Assembly: GCF_001428105.1 (NCBI RefSeq)
Contig: NZ_LMSJ01000019.1
Location: forward strand, 78,424-142,423
DNA length: 64,000 nucleotides
Direction of reading: 5' to 3'
From: Paenibacillus sp. Soil766
GTDB taxonomy: Bacteria > Bacillota > Bacilli > Paenibacillales > NBRC-103111
The notes beneath the pieces are model-generated. The model was not told the origin of the DNA. It ran no database searches and saw nothing but the letters and a program-made list of their open reading frames with translations. The position numbers and the translations under genes are program-made. How positions within the stretch are numbered: position 1 is the stretch's first letter; every line of letters begins with the position of its first letter. Shown here piece by piece: positions 1 to 9,246 of the stretch.

Positions 1-56
1 TGTTCGTTCTTGGATAACCTATCAAACCGATTCTGAAAAAGGATGGTGAGAACGGC

Positions 57-1445
57 GTGAATCAAGCAGAACACGTACATTTTATAGGAATCGGCGGATA
101 CGGCATGAGTGCCATTGCCAAAGTCATGCTCGAAATGGGATACCGTGTCTCAGGGTCAGATATTGCTCAGCAAGAGTTAACTGAGAAATTGAAAGCCAAA
201 GGCGCTCAAGTCTTTATCGGTCATCAGGCGGCGAACGTGTCTGGTGCTGATCTTGTTGTATATTCAACTGCAATTGCCAAAGATGATGTAGAAATGCAAG
301 CGGCAGAGCAACTGAATATTCCGATTATTCATCGTTCACAAATGCTGGGAAGGCTGATGAATGAACGCAAAGGCATTGCCGTAGCAGGTGCCCACGGGAA
401 GACGACAACGTCCTCCATGATAGCTTTGGTAATGGAGATTTGCGGTACGGATCCAACGTATATTATCGGTGGAGAAATTATGAATGTAGGCAGCAATGCC
501 AAAGCTGGCAAAGGAGAGTATGTTGTTGCGGAGGCCGATGAGAGCGATGGAACCTTCCTGCAATATCACCCAACTCTTGCGTTAGTGAATAATATTGAAG
601 CTGACCATTTGGAAAATTATAATGGCGATTTCGAGAACTTGAAGAGGGCATACAAACAATTCTTGAGCCAAGTAAGACCTGGCGGCAAAGCGATTGTATG
701 TCAGGATGATGAGTTCCTGCGCGAAATGATACCGGAAATTCAAAGTCAAGTGATTACGTACGGGATTGAGACGAAAGCGGATTATATCGCACGTGACATC
801 TCACTAGGTGATCGCAAGGTAACCTTTACGGTAGAGTATAATGGTTCATCCCTTGGCCAAGTCAGCCTGTCCGTGCCTGGTAAACATAATGTATACAATG
901 CACTTGCGACACTGATTACTTGTTTGGAAGCAGGGCTATCTTTCGAGAGCATTGCAGAAGCGATTCAGGAGTTTCGTGGAGCAAAGCGTAGATTTCAAGT
1001 ACTCGGTGAAGTTGAAAACATTTTGGTGATTGATGATTACGCGCATCACCCTACGGAAATTCAAGCAACAATTTCCGCTGCGAAAGCAACAGGAAAGCGT
1101 ATCATCGCCGTGTTCCAACCGCAACGGTATACACGAACTTACTACCTGTTTGAGCAGTTTAGCCGCTCCTTTCTGGAAGCGGATGAAGTTGTCATAACAG
1201 ATATTTATTCACCAGCCGGTGAGAAGCGCATTGAAGGCGTGGACTCTGTTAAGCTAGTTGAGTTAATACGCAGCAACAGCAATCCGAATGTGCAGCATAT
1301 TGCCACACGGGAAGAAGTACTGACGTATTTGATAGACCATGTTCAACCAGGTGACCTCGTTCTCACGATGGGTGCAGGAGACATCTGGAAGGCAGCGGAT
1401 GGGTTAGCTAAATCGCTGCGCAAGAAATACGAATCACATACGTAG
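57..1445 (+). CDS. murC: UDP-N-acetylmuramate--L-alanine ligase MurC
   Basis: Cytoplasmic ATP-dependent ligase that adds L-alanine to UDP-MurNAc, the first step in building the peptidoglycan stem peptide. The 462-residue length is normal for MurC. The N-terminal Rossmann nucleotide motif GIGGYGMSAIA lies at residues 11-21 and the ATP-binding loop GAHGKTTT at 111-118; DDYAHHPTEI in the C-terminal third is the usual start of the Mur ligase C-terminal domain. The start is GTG with a GGATGGTGAG ribosome binding site just upstream. A hairpin terminator follows directly, so it ends its transcription unit. The 56 bases before it show no gene. Confidence 0.97.
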   Translation: MNQAEHVHFIGIGGYGMSAIAKVMLEMGYRVSGSDIAQQELTEKLKAKGAQVFIGHQAANVSGADLVVYSTAIAKDDVEMQAAEQLNIPIIHRSQMLGRLMNERKGIAVAGAHGKTTTSSMIALVMEICGTDPTYIIGGEIMNVGSNAKAGKGEYVVAEADESDGTFLQYHPTLALVNNIEADHLENYNGDFENLKRAYKQFLSQVRPGGKAIVCQDDEFLREMIPEIQSQVITYGIETKADYIARDISLGDRKVTFTVEYNGSSLGQVSLSVPGKHNVYNALATLITCLEAGLSFESIAEAIQEFRGAKRRFQVLGEVENILVIDDYAHHPTEIQATISAAKATGKRIIAVFQPQRYTRTYYLFEQFSRSFLEADEVVITDIYSPAGEKRIEGVDSVKLVELIRSNSNPNVQHIATREEVLTYLIDHVQPGDLVLTMGAGDIWKAADGLAKSLRKKYESHT

Positions 1446-1450
1446 AGAGA

Positions 1451-1489
1451 AGATCGCTTACGCCGAAGGGCTGGAGGCGGTCTTTTTTT
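1451..1489 (+). terminator. Rho-independent terminator after murC
   Basis: AGATCGCT pairs with GGCGGTCT (two G-U pairs) and is followed by a run of T. Confidence 0.7.
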
Positions 1490-1608
1490 CTTGAACGAAT
1501 CATATTATGGTTCTCACTCTCATACTCTAGTAACAGAAGATTGGGACAAGATGATACGGCATTGTGCCTGTTTCGGGACATACATATGATGAGGAGTGTG
1601 GGAAGGGA

Positions 1609-2952
1609 ATGAAAAAAGCTAGAATTACATATCGCTTCGACCCCAAGGAAGGGGCAGAATCAACACGCAGAGCAGCAAGGGTACATGATCAAGAGGAGAA
1701 CATTATTCCCCTCTATCAAGAAGAGTATAAAGTAATAGAGCCGAAGATAGATCGGAGTTCGAAGGAAGTAACGCCATACGAACAAGCAGAAAGAGAGCAA
1801 GTAGAGTCACTTTTTGAACCGCATGCGCTGAATACGTTCACGACAGATTTTGGGAGCTGGCATAGCCAGATCGAATCAGAAGGAGAGCGTGTAGAACGAA
1901 TCATTCGTGAGAACCAAATTACTCGAGAACAGCAGAATTCTCCGATCCCAACGGTAGTTCGCCAAGAGCGGCAACCCGATCCCGAGCTTACTGACAATCG
2001 GGAGGAATGGTCCAATTGGACATCCAAGGAGCCATACCGGGATCCCGGGAATGGAACTCGTTATGCGAAGTCGCCCGATGCGCCATGGTTTCGCATAGCA
2101 ACCTCTGTGGCGGGTGCAGTGGTAACGGGAATTGCATTCGGTTTCTTCGTGCTCTCCATGTTCTCTTCGGATCAAGATAAGACAACGAGTTTAGCGACAT
2201 CCAATCCTTCTAAAGTTACGGTGCCATCGCCTAATACACAAGCAGCAACCTCCACGACCAAAACACAAACAGGTACAGGGGATGTAGCTCTACCCGCAAC
2301 AACAGCAGCTGTCACAGCGGTGCAAATTCCTGCTAAATCGTATACCTTCTTGCAAAATGGGGTGTTCAGCTCGCTCCAAGGCGCCCAAGCTGTTCAAGAT
2401 TCGCTCAATAAGAAGGGGCTTGCTTCTGCGCTGGATAATTCCGATAAGCTCACTGTGTTCGTAGGTTTTGCTAAGACGAGGGACGATGCTGTTGCATTAA
2501 GGCAAGGTGTGCAGGCTACGGATAAAACGATTGAGGTTTTCATGAAAAATGTGGATTTCCCAGCGATAACGGGCATTCGCTGGTCTGGCGCAAAAGCGGA
2601 GACATTGCCTAATTATATCGCTGAGGGTGATAAGCTTGTGACTGCGATGAGTGGACTGACACTAATCCATTTGGCGGAGACGAAGCCCACAGCACTGACG
2701 GATGTCTCTTTACAGTCGATTCGTACTTCGCATCAGGCACTCATTACGCTCGGTACAGGGCTGACTAGCGGCGCGGGTGATGATGTTAAACCGTTGCTAG
2801 CGAAGATGACTACAGCGATCAATAGTGCCGTACAATCGATGGAAGAATACAAGAAAACGCCATCTCAGGCCTTGATGTGGCAAGCGCAATCAGCCTTGAT
2901 GCAGTACATTATTGCTCAGAAAAATCTGCTTACTACGATTAGCGTAGTATAA
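1609..2952 (+). CDS. SPOR-domain single-pass membrane protein, SpoIIB-like
   Basis: A 447-residue protein with a charged, probably disordered cytoplasmic region (about residues 1-160), one membrane segment (about 161-184), a Ser/Thr/Pro/Ala-rich linker (about 190-240) and a SPOR-type repeat region (about 243-318) that would bind denuded septal peptidoglycan, followed by a helical tail. In B. subtilis the SPOR protein SpoIIB, which helps engulfment, lies just upstream of maf-radC-mreB. The same architecture and neighbourhood suggest this is its counterpart, but sequence identity is not recognisable by eye. I chose the ATG at 1609; the frame stays open up to a GTG at 1564, which lacks a ribosome binding site. 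A shared bidirectional terminator separates it from the convergent amidase gene. Confidence 0.75.
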   Translation: MKKARITYRFDPKEGAESTRRAARVHDQEENIIPLYQEEYKVIEPKIDRSSKEVTPYEQAEREQVESLFEPHALNTFTTDFGSWHSQIESEGERVERIIRENQITREQQNSPIPTVVRQERQPDPELTDNREEWSNWTSKEPYRDPGNGTRYAKSPDAPWFRIATSVAGAVVTGIAFGFFVLSMFSSDQDKTTSLATSNPSKVTVPSPNTQAATSTTKTQTGTGDVALPATTAAVTAVQIPAKSYTFLQNGVFSSLQGAQAVQDSLNKKGLASALDNSDKLTVFVGFAKTRDDAVALRQGVQATDKTIEVFMKNVDFPAITGIRWSGAKAETLPNYIAEGDKLVTAMSGLTLIHLAETKPTALTDVSLQSIRTSHQALITLGTGLTSGAGDDVKPLLAKMTTAINSAVQSMEEYKKTPSQALMWQAQSALMQYIIAQKNLLTTISVV

Positions 2953-2957
2953 GGAGA

Positions 2958-3003
2958 AGCCGTGTACCCTGAACTCTACAGAGCCAGGGATACACGGCTT
3001 TCT
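2958..3003. terminator. Bidirectional terminator between convergent genes
   Basis: AGCCGTGTA-CCCTG pairs with CAGGG-A-TACACGGCT with one bulged base, giving a strong stem between the SPOR gene (+) and the amidase gene (-). Confidence 0.85.
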
Positions 3004-3005
3004 TG

Positions 3006-4241
3006 TCATTTCGTGAGATAACGATCCAGCAGGGCGGCAATTTCAGCCCTAGTCATTGTTTGATCGGGCTTAAAGGAAGTGTCCGATATGCCATTTATGA
3101 TGCCTTTATCTTTCAAATTTAGGATAGCTAATGCGCTCCACATGGACTTCGGTACATCATCAAATGCTGCTGTATACGTCGGTTGTGAAGTTGGCGAAGT
3201 CATTTGTAGAAGCTGATTAAATAAAAAAGCAACTTCCCCGCGTGTGATTGCTTGATTAGGACGTATTGTCCCATCGGCATAGCCTTGTAGTAAGTTTAGT
3301 TTCGCAGCCTTGGCAAAAACGGCGCTTGCCCAATGGGAAGTCGATAGATCCGAATAGCTTTTCGTTGCGCCAGTCCCGCAGCTATAAACATTGGAAGTTA
3401 CACTTCCGTTCGTGCTGCAGACAGCTGGCAGCTTGCCCAAGGAAAATACGCGATCCATTAGCGTCAGGAATTCCGCTCTCGTAAGCGCGCGGTCGGGTTC
3501 GTAATTGTTGCCGATCCCTTCGACAATGCCTGTATTCTTCATGCGAAGAACGGCAGATCTAGACCAGTGAACAAGCACATCGGTAAAAAGTGGTGGTTCA
3601 TAACTGCTAATTCCATTGGCGATGCCGATCGCCATCTTAGAACGAACAGCACTGCTAGCAAGTAAGGCTGCATCGCTAGTATTTGTGAGAAAAGCCGTCT
3701 CGACGAGAATACTTGGAATTGTTCCCATTCGGGCCACATAGACTGCACTAGGTGTTAGTCCTAAGTCTTTGGTACCGGCTTGCGCAAGTAAAGCATCCTG
3801 TACAAGCTGTGCCAAATTTTTACTATAAGGTGTTAATTGCGTCATCGCACTGCTTGCTGGATAATCTTCTTGGGGGTACGCACTGTCATAATAAAGCACC
3901 ATGGTTCCGTTAGCTTTGCTGCTCGAATGTGCATTGGCATGAATGGATACGAATAGGTCAGCTTGCTGTTCATTCGTGAAGGCAACCCTTTGAGCGAGTG
4001 ATAAGAAGGTGTCGTTAGTGCGTGTCATGACGACCTCGTAACCGCGTTCAAGAAGGGCTTGTCTCACCTTTAACGTGATGTCCAGATTGACATCAGTTTC
4101 ACGCAGTCCACCAACACCAATGGCACCAGGATCACTTCCACCATGTCCGGGATCAAGCACAACCTTGTAAGCGAATGCTTGATAAGGGCATGCAATTGTG
4201 AGCAGTAACATGAACAGAATTAGTCTTTTGAATAGAGTCAT
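3006..4241 (-). CDS. N-acetylmuramoyl-L-alanine amidase with three SLH repeats
   Basis: Secreted zinc amidase that cuts the bond between MurNAc and the stem peptide, anchored to the wall by S-layer homology repeats. Residues 1-24 form a signal peptide ending AFA. The Amidase_3 domain (about 25-213) has all expected metal and catalytic residues: H33 (DPGHGG), E48 (LRETD), H101 (SIHANA) and E181 (ILVETAF). Three SLH repeats follow (about 219-265, 288-340 and 356-408), each with the usual TRAE- or TRGE-like motif. The ATG has an ACCTCC-complement ribosome binding site at 4252-4257. It runs opposite to its neighbours and is its own unit. Its location among cell-wall and engulfment genes fits a wall-remodelling role. 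Confidence 0.93.
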   Translation of the reverse strand: MTLFKRLILFMLLLTIACPYQAFAYKVVLDPGHGGSDPGAIGVGGLRETDVNLDITLKVRQALLERGYEVVMTRTNDTFLSLAQRVAFTNEQQADLFVSIHANAHSSSKANGTMVLYYDSAYPQEDYPASSAMTQLTPYSKNLAQLVQDALLAQAGTKDLGLTPSAVYVARMGTIPSILVETAFLTNTSDAALLASSAVRSKMAIGIANGISSYEPPLFTDVLVHWSRSAVLRMKNTGIVEGIGNNYEPDRALTRAEFLTLMDRVFSLGKLPAVCSTNGSVTSNVYSCGTGATKSYSDLSTSHWASAVFAKAAKLNLLQGYADGTIRPNQAITRGEVAFLFNQLLQMTSPTSQPTYTAAFDDVPKSMWSALAILNLKDKGIINGISDTSFKPDQTMTRAEIAALLDRYLTK

Positions 4242-4405
4242 AGTTGAATTTACCTCCGGTAACTATCTTACTAGGATTGGTCTAGGCTGTAAGCAGGTAA
4301 GAATCACCATCGGTTTATTCAACTGCCGGCCGTTTATTTTACATGGAAAAAAGAGGTGAATCCTCGTATAATAGGGCATGTACATACTTGGAGAGGATGG
4401 CAGGA

Positions 4406-4648
4406 ATGAAAAAAAACACATTTACACTGATCATTTTTTTAATCGTCGGGTTAATTACTGGGGTTATTATTGGCCAGCTGCTAGCGCCCGTTCCTGCTCT
4501 CGCATTTTTAACTAAATCAGTTCAAATTTCTTGGGAACCTAAAGCCGATTTACAAGTTGTGAAATATCAATTCGAACTTTTGGTGAAGCTAAACCTGTGC
4601 AGTATTATTGGATTAGTAGGAGCTTATCTCCTATATCGGAAACTCTAG
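4406..4648 (+). CDS. DUF4321 small membrane protein
   Basis: An 80-residue protein with two predicted membrane segments (about residues 5-33 and 60-77) joined by a short outside loop. It looks like the DUF4321 family, which in spore-forming Firmicutes lies upstream of maf; the function is unknown. The ATG at 4406 is preceded by GGAGAGG with a spacing of about 10. The frame is open further upstream (to 4343), but those Met codons lack ribosome binding sites. A TATAAT at 4367-4372 could be a promoter -10, although no good -35 is visible. Confidence 0.75.
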   Translation: MKKNTFTLIIFLIVGLITGVIIGQLLAPVPALAFLTKSVQISWEPKADLQVVKYQFELLVKLNLCSIIGLVGAYLLYRKL

Positions 4649-4699
4649 TGAGTTTGTGAACGTTAGAAACGTAGGATTATTATCTAGGAGTTGTTTATC

Positions 4700-5302
4700 G
4701 TGCCAACCAAAGAACATCAAAGACTTATTCTTGCTTCATCGTCGCCGCGGAGGCAGGAGCTTATCCAATCTTTCGGACTACCCTATATCATTCGTGTGAG
4801 TGACGCAGATGAGACCGTCGAGCAAAAAATAACGCCATCTGAGCTCGTTGAGCTGCTTTCTTTACGCAAGGCGGGGGCAGTTAGAGACATGCTAGAGGAC
4901 CAAGATCAACATGGTATTATCATTGGATCGGACACGGTTGTTGTATATAACGAGGAAGTTCTAGGCAAACCGGTAGATGAGCAAGATGCTTTCCGAATGC
5001 TGAAAGGATTACAAGGAAATACACATCAGGTGTACAGTGGTGTTGCTTGTGTGGATGCAGCGACGGGTCAGCAGGTTGTCTCGCATAGCGTGACCCATGT
5101 GCGGATGAAGCCGATGACGGATAATCAGATTTTGCGCTATATTGCAACTGGAGAGCCCAGAGATAAAGCGGGGTCTTACGCCATTCAAGGTATAGGGGCA
5201 ACGATAATTAGCGGGATCGAAGGGGATTATTTCACAGTTGTAGGCTTGCCGCTTTCCTTGCTGAGTGATTTATTGCTGACATTTGATATTCAAGTTCTGT
5301 AG
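4700..5302 (+). CDS. maf: Maf nucleotide pyrophosphatase (dTTP/UTP type)
   Basis: A house-cleaning enzyme of the Maf family that hydrolyses nucleoside triphosphates, usually dTTP, UTP and modified pyrimidine nucleotides, to monophosphates. The signature LASSSPRR is at the N-terminus, SDTVV is in the middle and DKAGSYAIQG towards the C-terminus. I chose GTG at 4700 (200 residues) because TAGGAG at 4685-4690 gives a normal spacing of 9; the alternative TTG at 4691 abuts the ribosome binding site. It lies between the DUF4321 gene and an Rrf2 regulator, in the maf-radC-mreB order known from Bacillus. Confidence 0.95.
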   Translation: MPTKEHQRLILASSSPRRQELIQSFGLPYIIRVSDADETVEQKITPSELVELLSLRKAGAVRDMLEDQDQHGIIIGSDTVVVYNEEVLGKPVDEQDAFRMLKGLQGNTHQVYSGVACVDAATGQQVVSHSVTHVRMKPMTDNQILRYIATGEPRDKAGSYAIQGIGATIISGIEGDYFTVVGLPLSLLSDLLLTFDIQVL

Positions 5303-5349
5303 GCTCATTTCCAAGCATATCCATTCTAGTCCAAAATAGGGTGTTTAGA

Positions 5350-5378
5350 TTGACTGAGCAATCTGTAACGGTTACAAT
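5350..5378 (+). promoter_or_regulatory. Promoter with overlapping palindromic operator, Rrf2 gene
   Basis: TTGACT (5350-5355), a 17-base spacer and TACAAT (5373-5378). A perfect 6-1-6 palindrome, TGTAACGGTTACA (5364-5376), overlaps the -10 and is placed to act as an autoregulatory operator. Confidence 0.75.
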
Positions 5379-5423
5379 GACAGTAAGCGACATGACTTCG
5401 CATTCTTCTGGGAGGTACCAGCC

Positions 5424-5873
5424 ATGAACAGCGAATTTACAATTGCCGTCCACAGCCTTGTTTTATTAGCTCATTTGCCTGATCATATGGCAACTAGCGA
5501 AGAAATTGCAGCTAATGTATCTACACATTCTGCACGCATTCGTAAAGTTATGGGCTTTCTTCGAAAAGCAGGTTATGTGTCAACGAAGGAAGGCATCGGT
5601 GGCGGTTTTATATTGAGTTGTAAGCCTGAGGAAGTCACACTCGGGGAGATTTACCGCTTGACATGTCAAGGTACTTTGAAGCCGAGCTGGTGCTCAGGTG
5701 ATGAGTCCAAGCCTTGTATGATATCATCCAAAATGGATAGATTGATGGGTAAAGTTTTCTGCGATGCTGAGAAGCAAATGGAAAATTACTTTGAAGGACA
5801 TACAATTGGGAGTATGTTAGAACAAATAAGGGCATTTGAATGTCCGCAATCGAATACAGAATCTCTATCCTAG
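5424..5873 (+). CDS. Rrf2-family transcriptional regulator
   Basis: A 149-residue winged-helix regulator of the Rrf2 family. The N-terminal helix (residues 1-18), the recognition region around HSARIRKVMGFLRKAGYV and the wing GIGGGFILSCKP match the family. Cysteines lie in the second half (TCQGTL, WCSGDESKPCM, FCDAE, ECPQ), but not in the tight spacing of Fe-S members such as IscR or NsrR, so a metal or thiol sensor is only possible. The ribosome binding site GGGAGG has a spacing of 8. It has its own promoter with a palindrome on the -10 and its own terminator, so it is a single-gene unit inserted between maf and radC. The target genes are unknown. Confidence 0.85.
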   Translation: MNSEFTIAVHSLVLLAHLPDHMATSEEIAANVSTHSARIRKVMGFLRKAGYVSTKEGIGGGFILSCKPEEVTLGEIYRLTCQGTLKPSWCSGDESKPCMISSKMDRLMGKVFCDAEKQMENYFEGHTIGSMLEQIRAFECPQSNTESLS

Positions 5874-5876
5874 AAG

Positions 5877-5904
5877 CCCTCGGATCTCACAATCCGGGGG
5901 TTTT
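5877..5904 (+). terminator. Terminator after the Rrf2 gene
   Basis: CCCTCGGAT pairs with ATCCGGGGG, then TTTT. Confidence 0.75.
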
Positions 5905-5987
5905 ATGTTGTTTTTAGGGCTTATAGCCGCATGCATGGGATAGCAATAAGTAACATAACCTACATTACGTACGGAAGAGGGGAAAAC

Positions 5988-6677
5988 ATGGAAAGCTCAA
6001 ACTTGATGCTGCGAGAAGTTCCGATCGAAGAGAGACCGCGGGAGCGAATGCTTCAACTGGGGGCAGGGGCGTTAAGTCATGCGGAACTGCTTGCCATTTT
6101 ATTACGGACTGGTACAGTGGCTGAGTCTGCCATTTATTTGGCAAGCCGGATTCTAAGTGAAAGCGGGGGGCTGCGCAGTCTTGTTGATATGAGCAAGGAT
6201 CAATTAACGCAGATCAAGGGGATTGGCGATGCCAAGGCGCTTCAAATTCTTGCCGGTATTGAGCTAGGGCGCAGGCTGGCTAAGAGCTCATATGAGGAGC
6301 GGATAACGATTCGTTCGCCCAAGGATATCGCTAATTTAATGAGCGAGGATCTTCGCTATTTGCAGAAAGAGCATTTTGTTTGCTTGTTCCTCAACACCAA
6401 GAATCATGTCATTGCGCAGGAGACCTTATCTATGGGCAGCTTGAACGCTTCGATTGTCCATCCAAGAGAAGTGTTTCGTGCAGCGATCAAAAGAAGCAGT
6501 GCCTCGATCATTTGTGTACATAACCATCCCAGTGGAGATCCTACACCAAGTCCGGAAGATATTAGTCTGACAGGTCGGTTAGTAGAAGCAGGAGCAATAA
6601 TTGGTATTGAAGTGTTGGATCATGTTATCATTGGAGATCAGAGATTTATAAGTTTGAAGGAACAAGGCTTTATGTAA
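5988..6677 (+). CDS. radC: RadC family JAB-domain protein
   Basis: RadC/UPF0758 family protein of 229 residues, historically annotated as DNA repair although the biochemical role is unsettled. An N-terminal helix-hairpin-helix region (KDQLTQIKGIGDAKALQI) is followed by a JAB/MPN-like metalloprotease fold with the zinc motif VHNHPSGDPTPSPED. The ATG at 5988 follows GGAAGAGGGG; the open frame extends to 5931 without a better site. It lies directly upstream of mreB, as in Bacillus, and the promoter for mreB overlaps its 3' end. Confidence 0.93.
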   Translation: MESSNLMLREVPIEERPRERMLQLGAGALSHAELLAILLRTGTVAESAIYLASRILSESGGLRSLVDMSKDQLTQIKGIGDAKALQILAGIELGRRLAKSSYEERITIRSPKDIANLMSEDLRYLQKEHFVCLFLNTKNHVIAQETLSMGSLNASIVHPREVFRAAIKRSSASIICVHNHPSGDPTPSPEDISLTGRLVEAGAIIGIEVLDHVIIGDQRFISLKEQGFM

Positions 6678-6683
6678 TATAAT
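6654..6683 (+). promoter_or_regulatory. mreB operon promoter
   Basis: TTGAAG (6654-6659), an 18-base spacer and TATAAT (6678-6683), straddling the radC stop codon. Confidence 0.7.
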
Positions 6684-6713
6684 AGAACACGCAACAGGAA
6701 AGGAGCCGTTTGT

Positions 6714-7748
6714 ATGTTTGGTGGTTTTACGAAAGATCTGGGGATTGATTTGGGTACCGCGAACACCTTGGTTTATGTGAAAGGCAGAGGAATTATCGTT
6801 AGGGAGCCTTCGGTGGTCGCCCTTCGTACAGATACAAAAACAATTGAAGCAGTCGGTGAATCCGCCAAAAAGATGATTGGTCGTACACCTGGGAATATCC
6901 GTGCAGTTCGTCCGATGAAGGATGGCGTTATTGCCGATTTCGACACGACCGCAACGATGATTCGATACTTTATTCGACAAGCACAGAAGCAACGGTGGTT
7001 GTTTCCGCGTCATCCGAATGTGATGGTATGTGTGCCATCGGGGATTACGGCTGTAGAGAAGCGTGCCGTTGAAGATGCAACGAAGCAAGCTGGAGCAAGA
7101 GAAGCCTATACGATCGAGGAGCCTTTCGCTGCTGCGATTGGAGCAGATCTTCCAGTTTGGGAACCAACCGGAAGTATGGTTGTTGATATTGGCGGAGGTA
7201 CGACAGAAGTTGCTGTTATCTCACTTGGCGGTATTGTAACCAGTCGATCGATTCGTATTGCTGGTGATGAAATGGATGAGGCCATTATTCAATATATTAA
7301 ACGTACATACAACCTCATGATTGGAGAACGCACAGCGGAAACGTTGAAGATCGAAATCGGCTCGGCGCTTAACACGGATAAAGCAGAAACGCTGGAAATT
7401 CGTGGCCGAGATCTTGTAAGCGGACTGCCGAAAACGATGAGTGTAACGTCTGTTGAGATTACGGAATCGTTGTCGGACACAGTAAGTGCCATTGTGGATG
7501 CCGTAAAAGTCACCCTTGAGAAATGTCCTCCCGAGCTATCTGCGGATATTATGGATCGCGGTATTGTGCTGACTGGCGGAGGAGGATTGCTCCGTAATTT
7601 GGACCGACTTCTAGCAAGAGAAACAGGGATGCCCGTTATGGTTGCCGAAAATCCCCTTGATTGCGTTGCGATTGGAACGGGACGTGCATTAGAGAACATT
7701 CACTTATTCAAAAACAAATCAGGATCTGGTTCGAGATATAAGGGTTAA
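6714..7748 (+). CDS. mreB: Rod shape-determining protein MreB
   Basis: Actin-like ATPase that forms membrane-bound filaments directing lateral wall synthesis. At 344 residues it is full length. Actin-fold nucleotide motifs are visible: [16 protein letters not shown] near the N-terminus, [18 protein letters not shown] in the middle and [15 protein letters not shown] near the C-terminus. The ribosome binding site AAAGGAG lies 8-9 bases before the ATG. It heads a shape and division cluster, mreB-mreC-mreD-minC-minD-rodA, which reads as one unit up to the terminator at 11.9 kb. Confidence 0.97.
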   Translation: MFGGFTKDLGIDLGTANTLVYVKGRGIIVREPSVVALRTDTKTIEAVGESAKKMIGRTPGNIRAVRPMKDGVIADFDTTATMIRYFIRQAQKQRWLFPRHPNVMVCVPSGITAVEKRAVEDATKQAGAREAYTIEEPFAAAIGADLPVWEPTGSMVVDIGGGTTEVAVISLGGIVTSRSIRIAGDEMDEAIIQYIKRTYNLMIGERTAETLKIEIGSALNTDKAETLEIRGRDLVSGLPKTMSVTSVEITESLSDTVSAIVDAVKVTLEKCPPELSADIMDRGIVLTGGGGLLRNLDRLLARETGMPVMVAENPLDCVAIGTGRALENIHLFKNKSGSGSRYKG

Positions 7749-7769
7749 TATTCGTTAGAAGGTGCTAAT

Positions 7770-8633
7770 TTGTTTAAATTCATGGGAAATAAACGACTTA
7801 TTTTTCTTATGTCTGGTTTAGTCTGTTTCTTTATTCTAATGGGACTAACACTAGGGAATCGAGGGCCGATGACATGGCCTGAGAAGTTCGTCAAAGACTC
7901 CGTATCATGGACGCAAGGACTCTTGTACAAGCCCGCTGCGCAGGTAGCGGGCTTCTTCGAAGACATCAGACAGCTGCGAGTCATTTATGAAGAAAACAAG
8001 ACATTGAAGCTGACGCTCACGCAATATGCACGAGATACACAGCGATTGAACGAGCTTGAATCACAGAATAAGCGTCTGTTGGATGAGCTTGGTTTCACAG
8101 AACGTCAGCGACAAGCCAACAACTATACGTATCGAATCGCTGAGGTCGTGACCATTGATCCAGATCCGTACAATAGCACCGTGACGATTAATTTAGGTGA
8201 TAAAGATGGGATTAAGGAGAATATGGCGGTTATGACTGTCGATGGCTTAGTGGGAAGAGTGAGCAAAGTGTTTGGATTTCACTCCAACGTGCAGCTGTTA
8301 TCAGAGACGAATGATACCGACAACAACTCCAAAGCAATCGCCGTTACAGTCAAAGGGAATGATTCGCAGCCATTCGGGATGATTGAATCCTATGATCCTA
8401 AGGTTGGGGAGTTAGTGATGAATAAGGTTGAACTTGCTGATGATATGAAAGTCGGCGATACGATTATTACATCAGGCTTAGGGCAGGTTTTTCCAAAGGG
8501 GATAGAAGTGGGAACGATCTCTTCGATTGGACCTGGGGAATTCGGCATTACATATAAGGTAATGGTCAAGCCCAAAGCGTCCTTTAACCGAATCCGTGAA
8601 GTGTTCGTCGTTGAAGTTCCGGAAGTGAAATGA
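7770..8633 (+). CDS. mreC: Rod shape-determining protein MreC
   Basis: Bitopic membrane protein of the elongasome that links MreB to penicillin-binding proteins outside the membrane. Of its 287 residues, one membrane segment lies near the N-terminus (LIFLMSGLVCFFILMGLTLG), followed by a coiled coil (about 65-105) and the MreC beta domain (about 115-285; NLGDKDGIKENMAV, IITSGLGQVFPKGIEVG). The start is TTG with AGAAGGTG about 6 bases upstream. Confidence 0.95.
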   Translation: MFKFMGNKRLIFLMSGLVCFFILMGLTLGNRGPMTWPEKFVKDSVSWTQGLLYKPAAQVAGFFEDIRQLRVIYEENKTLKLTLTQYARDTQRLNELESQNKRLLDELGFTERQRQANNYTYRIAEVVTIDPDPYNSTVTINLGDKDGIKENMAVMTVDGLVGRVSKVFGFHSNVQLLSETNDTDNNSKAIAVTVKGNDSQPFGMIESYDPKVGELVMNKVELADDMKVGDTIITSGLGQVFPKGIEVGTISSIGPGEFGITYKVMVKPKASFNRIREVFVVEVPEVK

Positions 8634-8646
8634 GGTGAGCGGGCAA

Positions 8647-9174
8647 ATGAATAGACATGTGTTATGGCTCATCCTCTTCGGTCTGTTTATCCTTCAAGGT
8701 AGTTTAGTTGTATGGTTATTGCCAGCCTCATGGCAATCGATCGTCTATGTAACACCACACTTACCCTTGGTATTCATCATCTTTATTGGACTTTTTCATC
8801 ATCGTCATGCGGCTTTAGTTTACGGATTGCTGTTTGGACTGTTACACGATTTTACTTACTATGGAGCGATGTTGGGCGTATACTCTTTCAGCATGGGGCT
8901 CGTAGGCTATTTGGCAGGTCTTGCGCAGCGCCGGCAGCCCAATCTTATTTTTTACAACTTGCTTATTACAAGCCTAGGGTTATTAATATTTGAGTTTCTC
9001 AACTATGGGATCAACCGCTTATTCAAACTGATTGCCATTGATTGGAATTTTGCTCTCACCCATTACATGCTCCCAAGTGTTCTATTCAATTTACTTGTGG
9101 CCTTGATTTGCTACGTTCCCATCCGCAAACTGCTTGAAGGCAAACGACTTGCAGCGTCAGCGAAGGAAGATTAA
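8647..9174 (+). CDS. mreD: Rod shape-determining protein MreD
   Basis: Polytopic membrane protein of the elongasome, 175 residues with about five membrane segments. The weak primary conservation typical of MreD makes position after mreC the main evidence. I chose ATG at 8647 because GAGGTGAG (8633-8640) gives normal spacing; an upstream GTG at 8635 lies inside that ribosome binding site. Confidence 0.88.
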   Translation: MNRHVLWLILFGLFILQGSLVVWLLPASWQSIVYVTPHLPLVFIIFIGLFHHRHAALVYGLLFGLLHDFTYYGAMLGVYSFSMGLVGYLAGLAQRRQPNLIFYNLLITSLGLLIFEFLNYGINRLFKLIAIDWNFALTHYMLPSVLFNLLVALICYVPIRKLLEGKRLAASAKED

Positions 9175-9246
9175 TTTTCCAGGCGATAAGCAGGAGAATT
9201 TAGAACAAGGGCCGAAATGTATAGGTTGGGAGGTCGTCATGCCATT

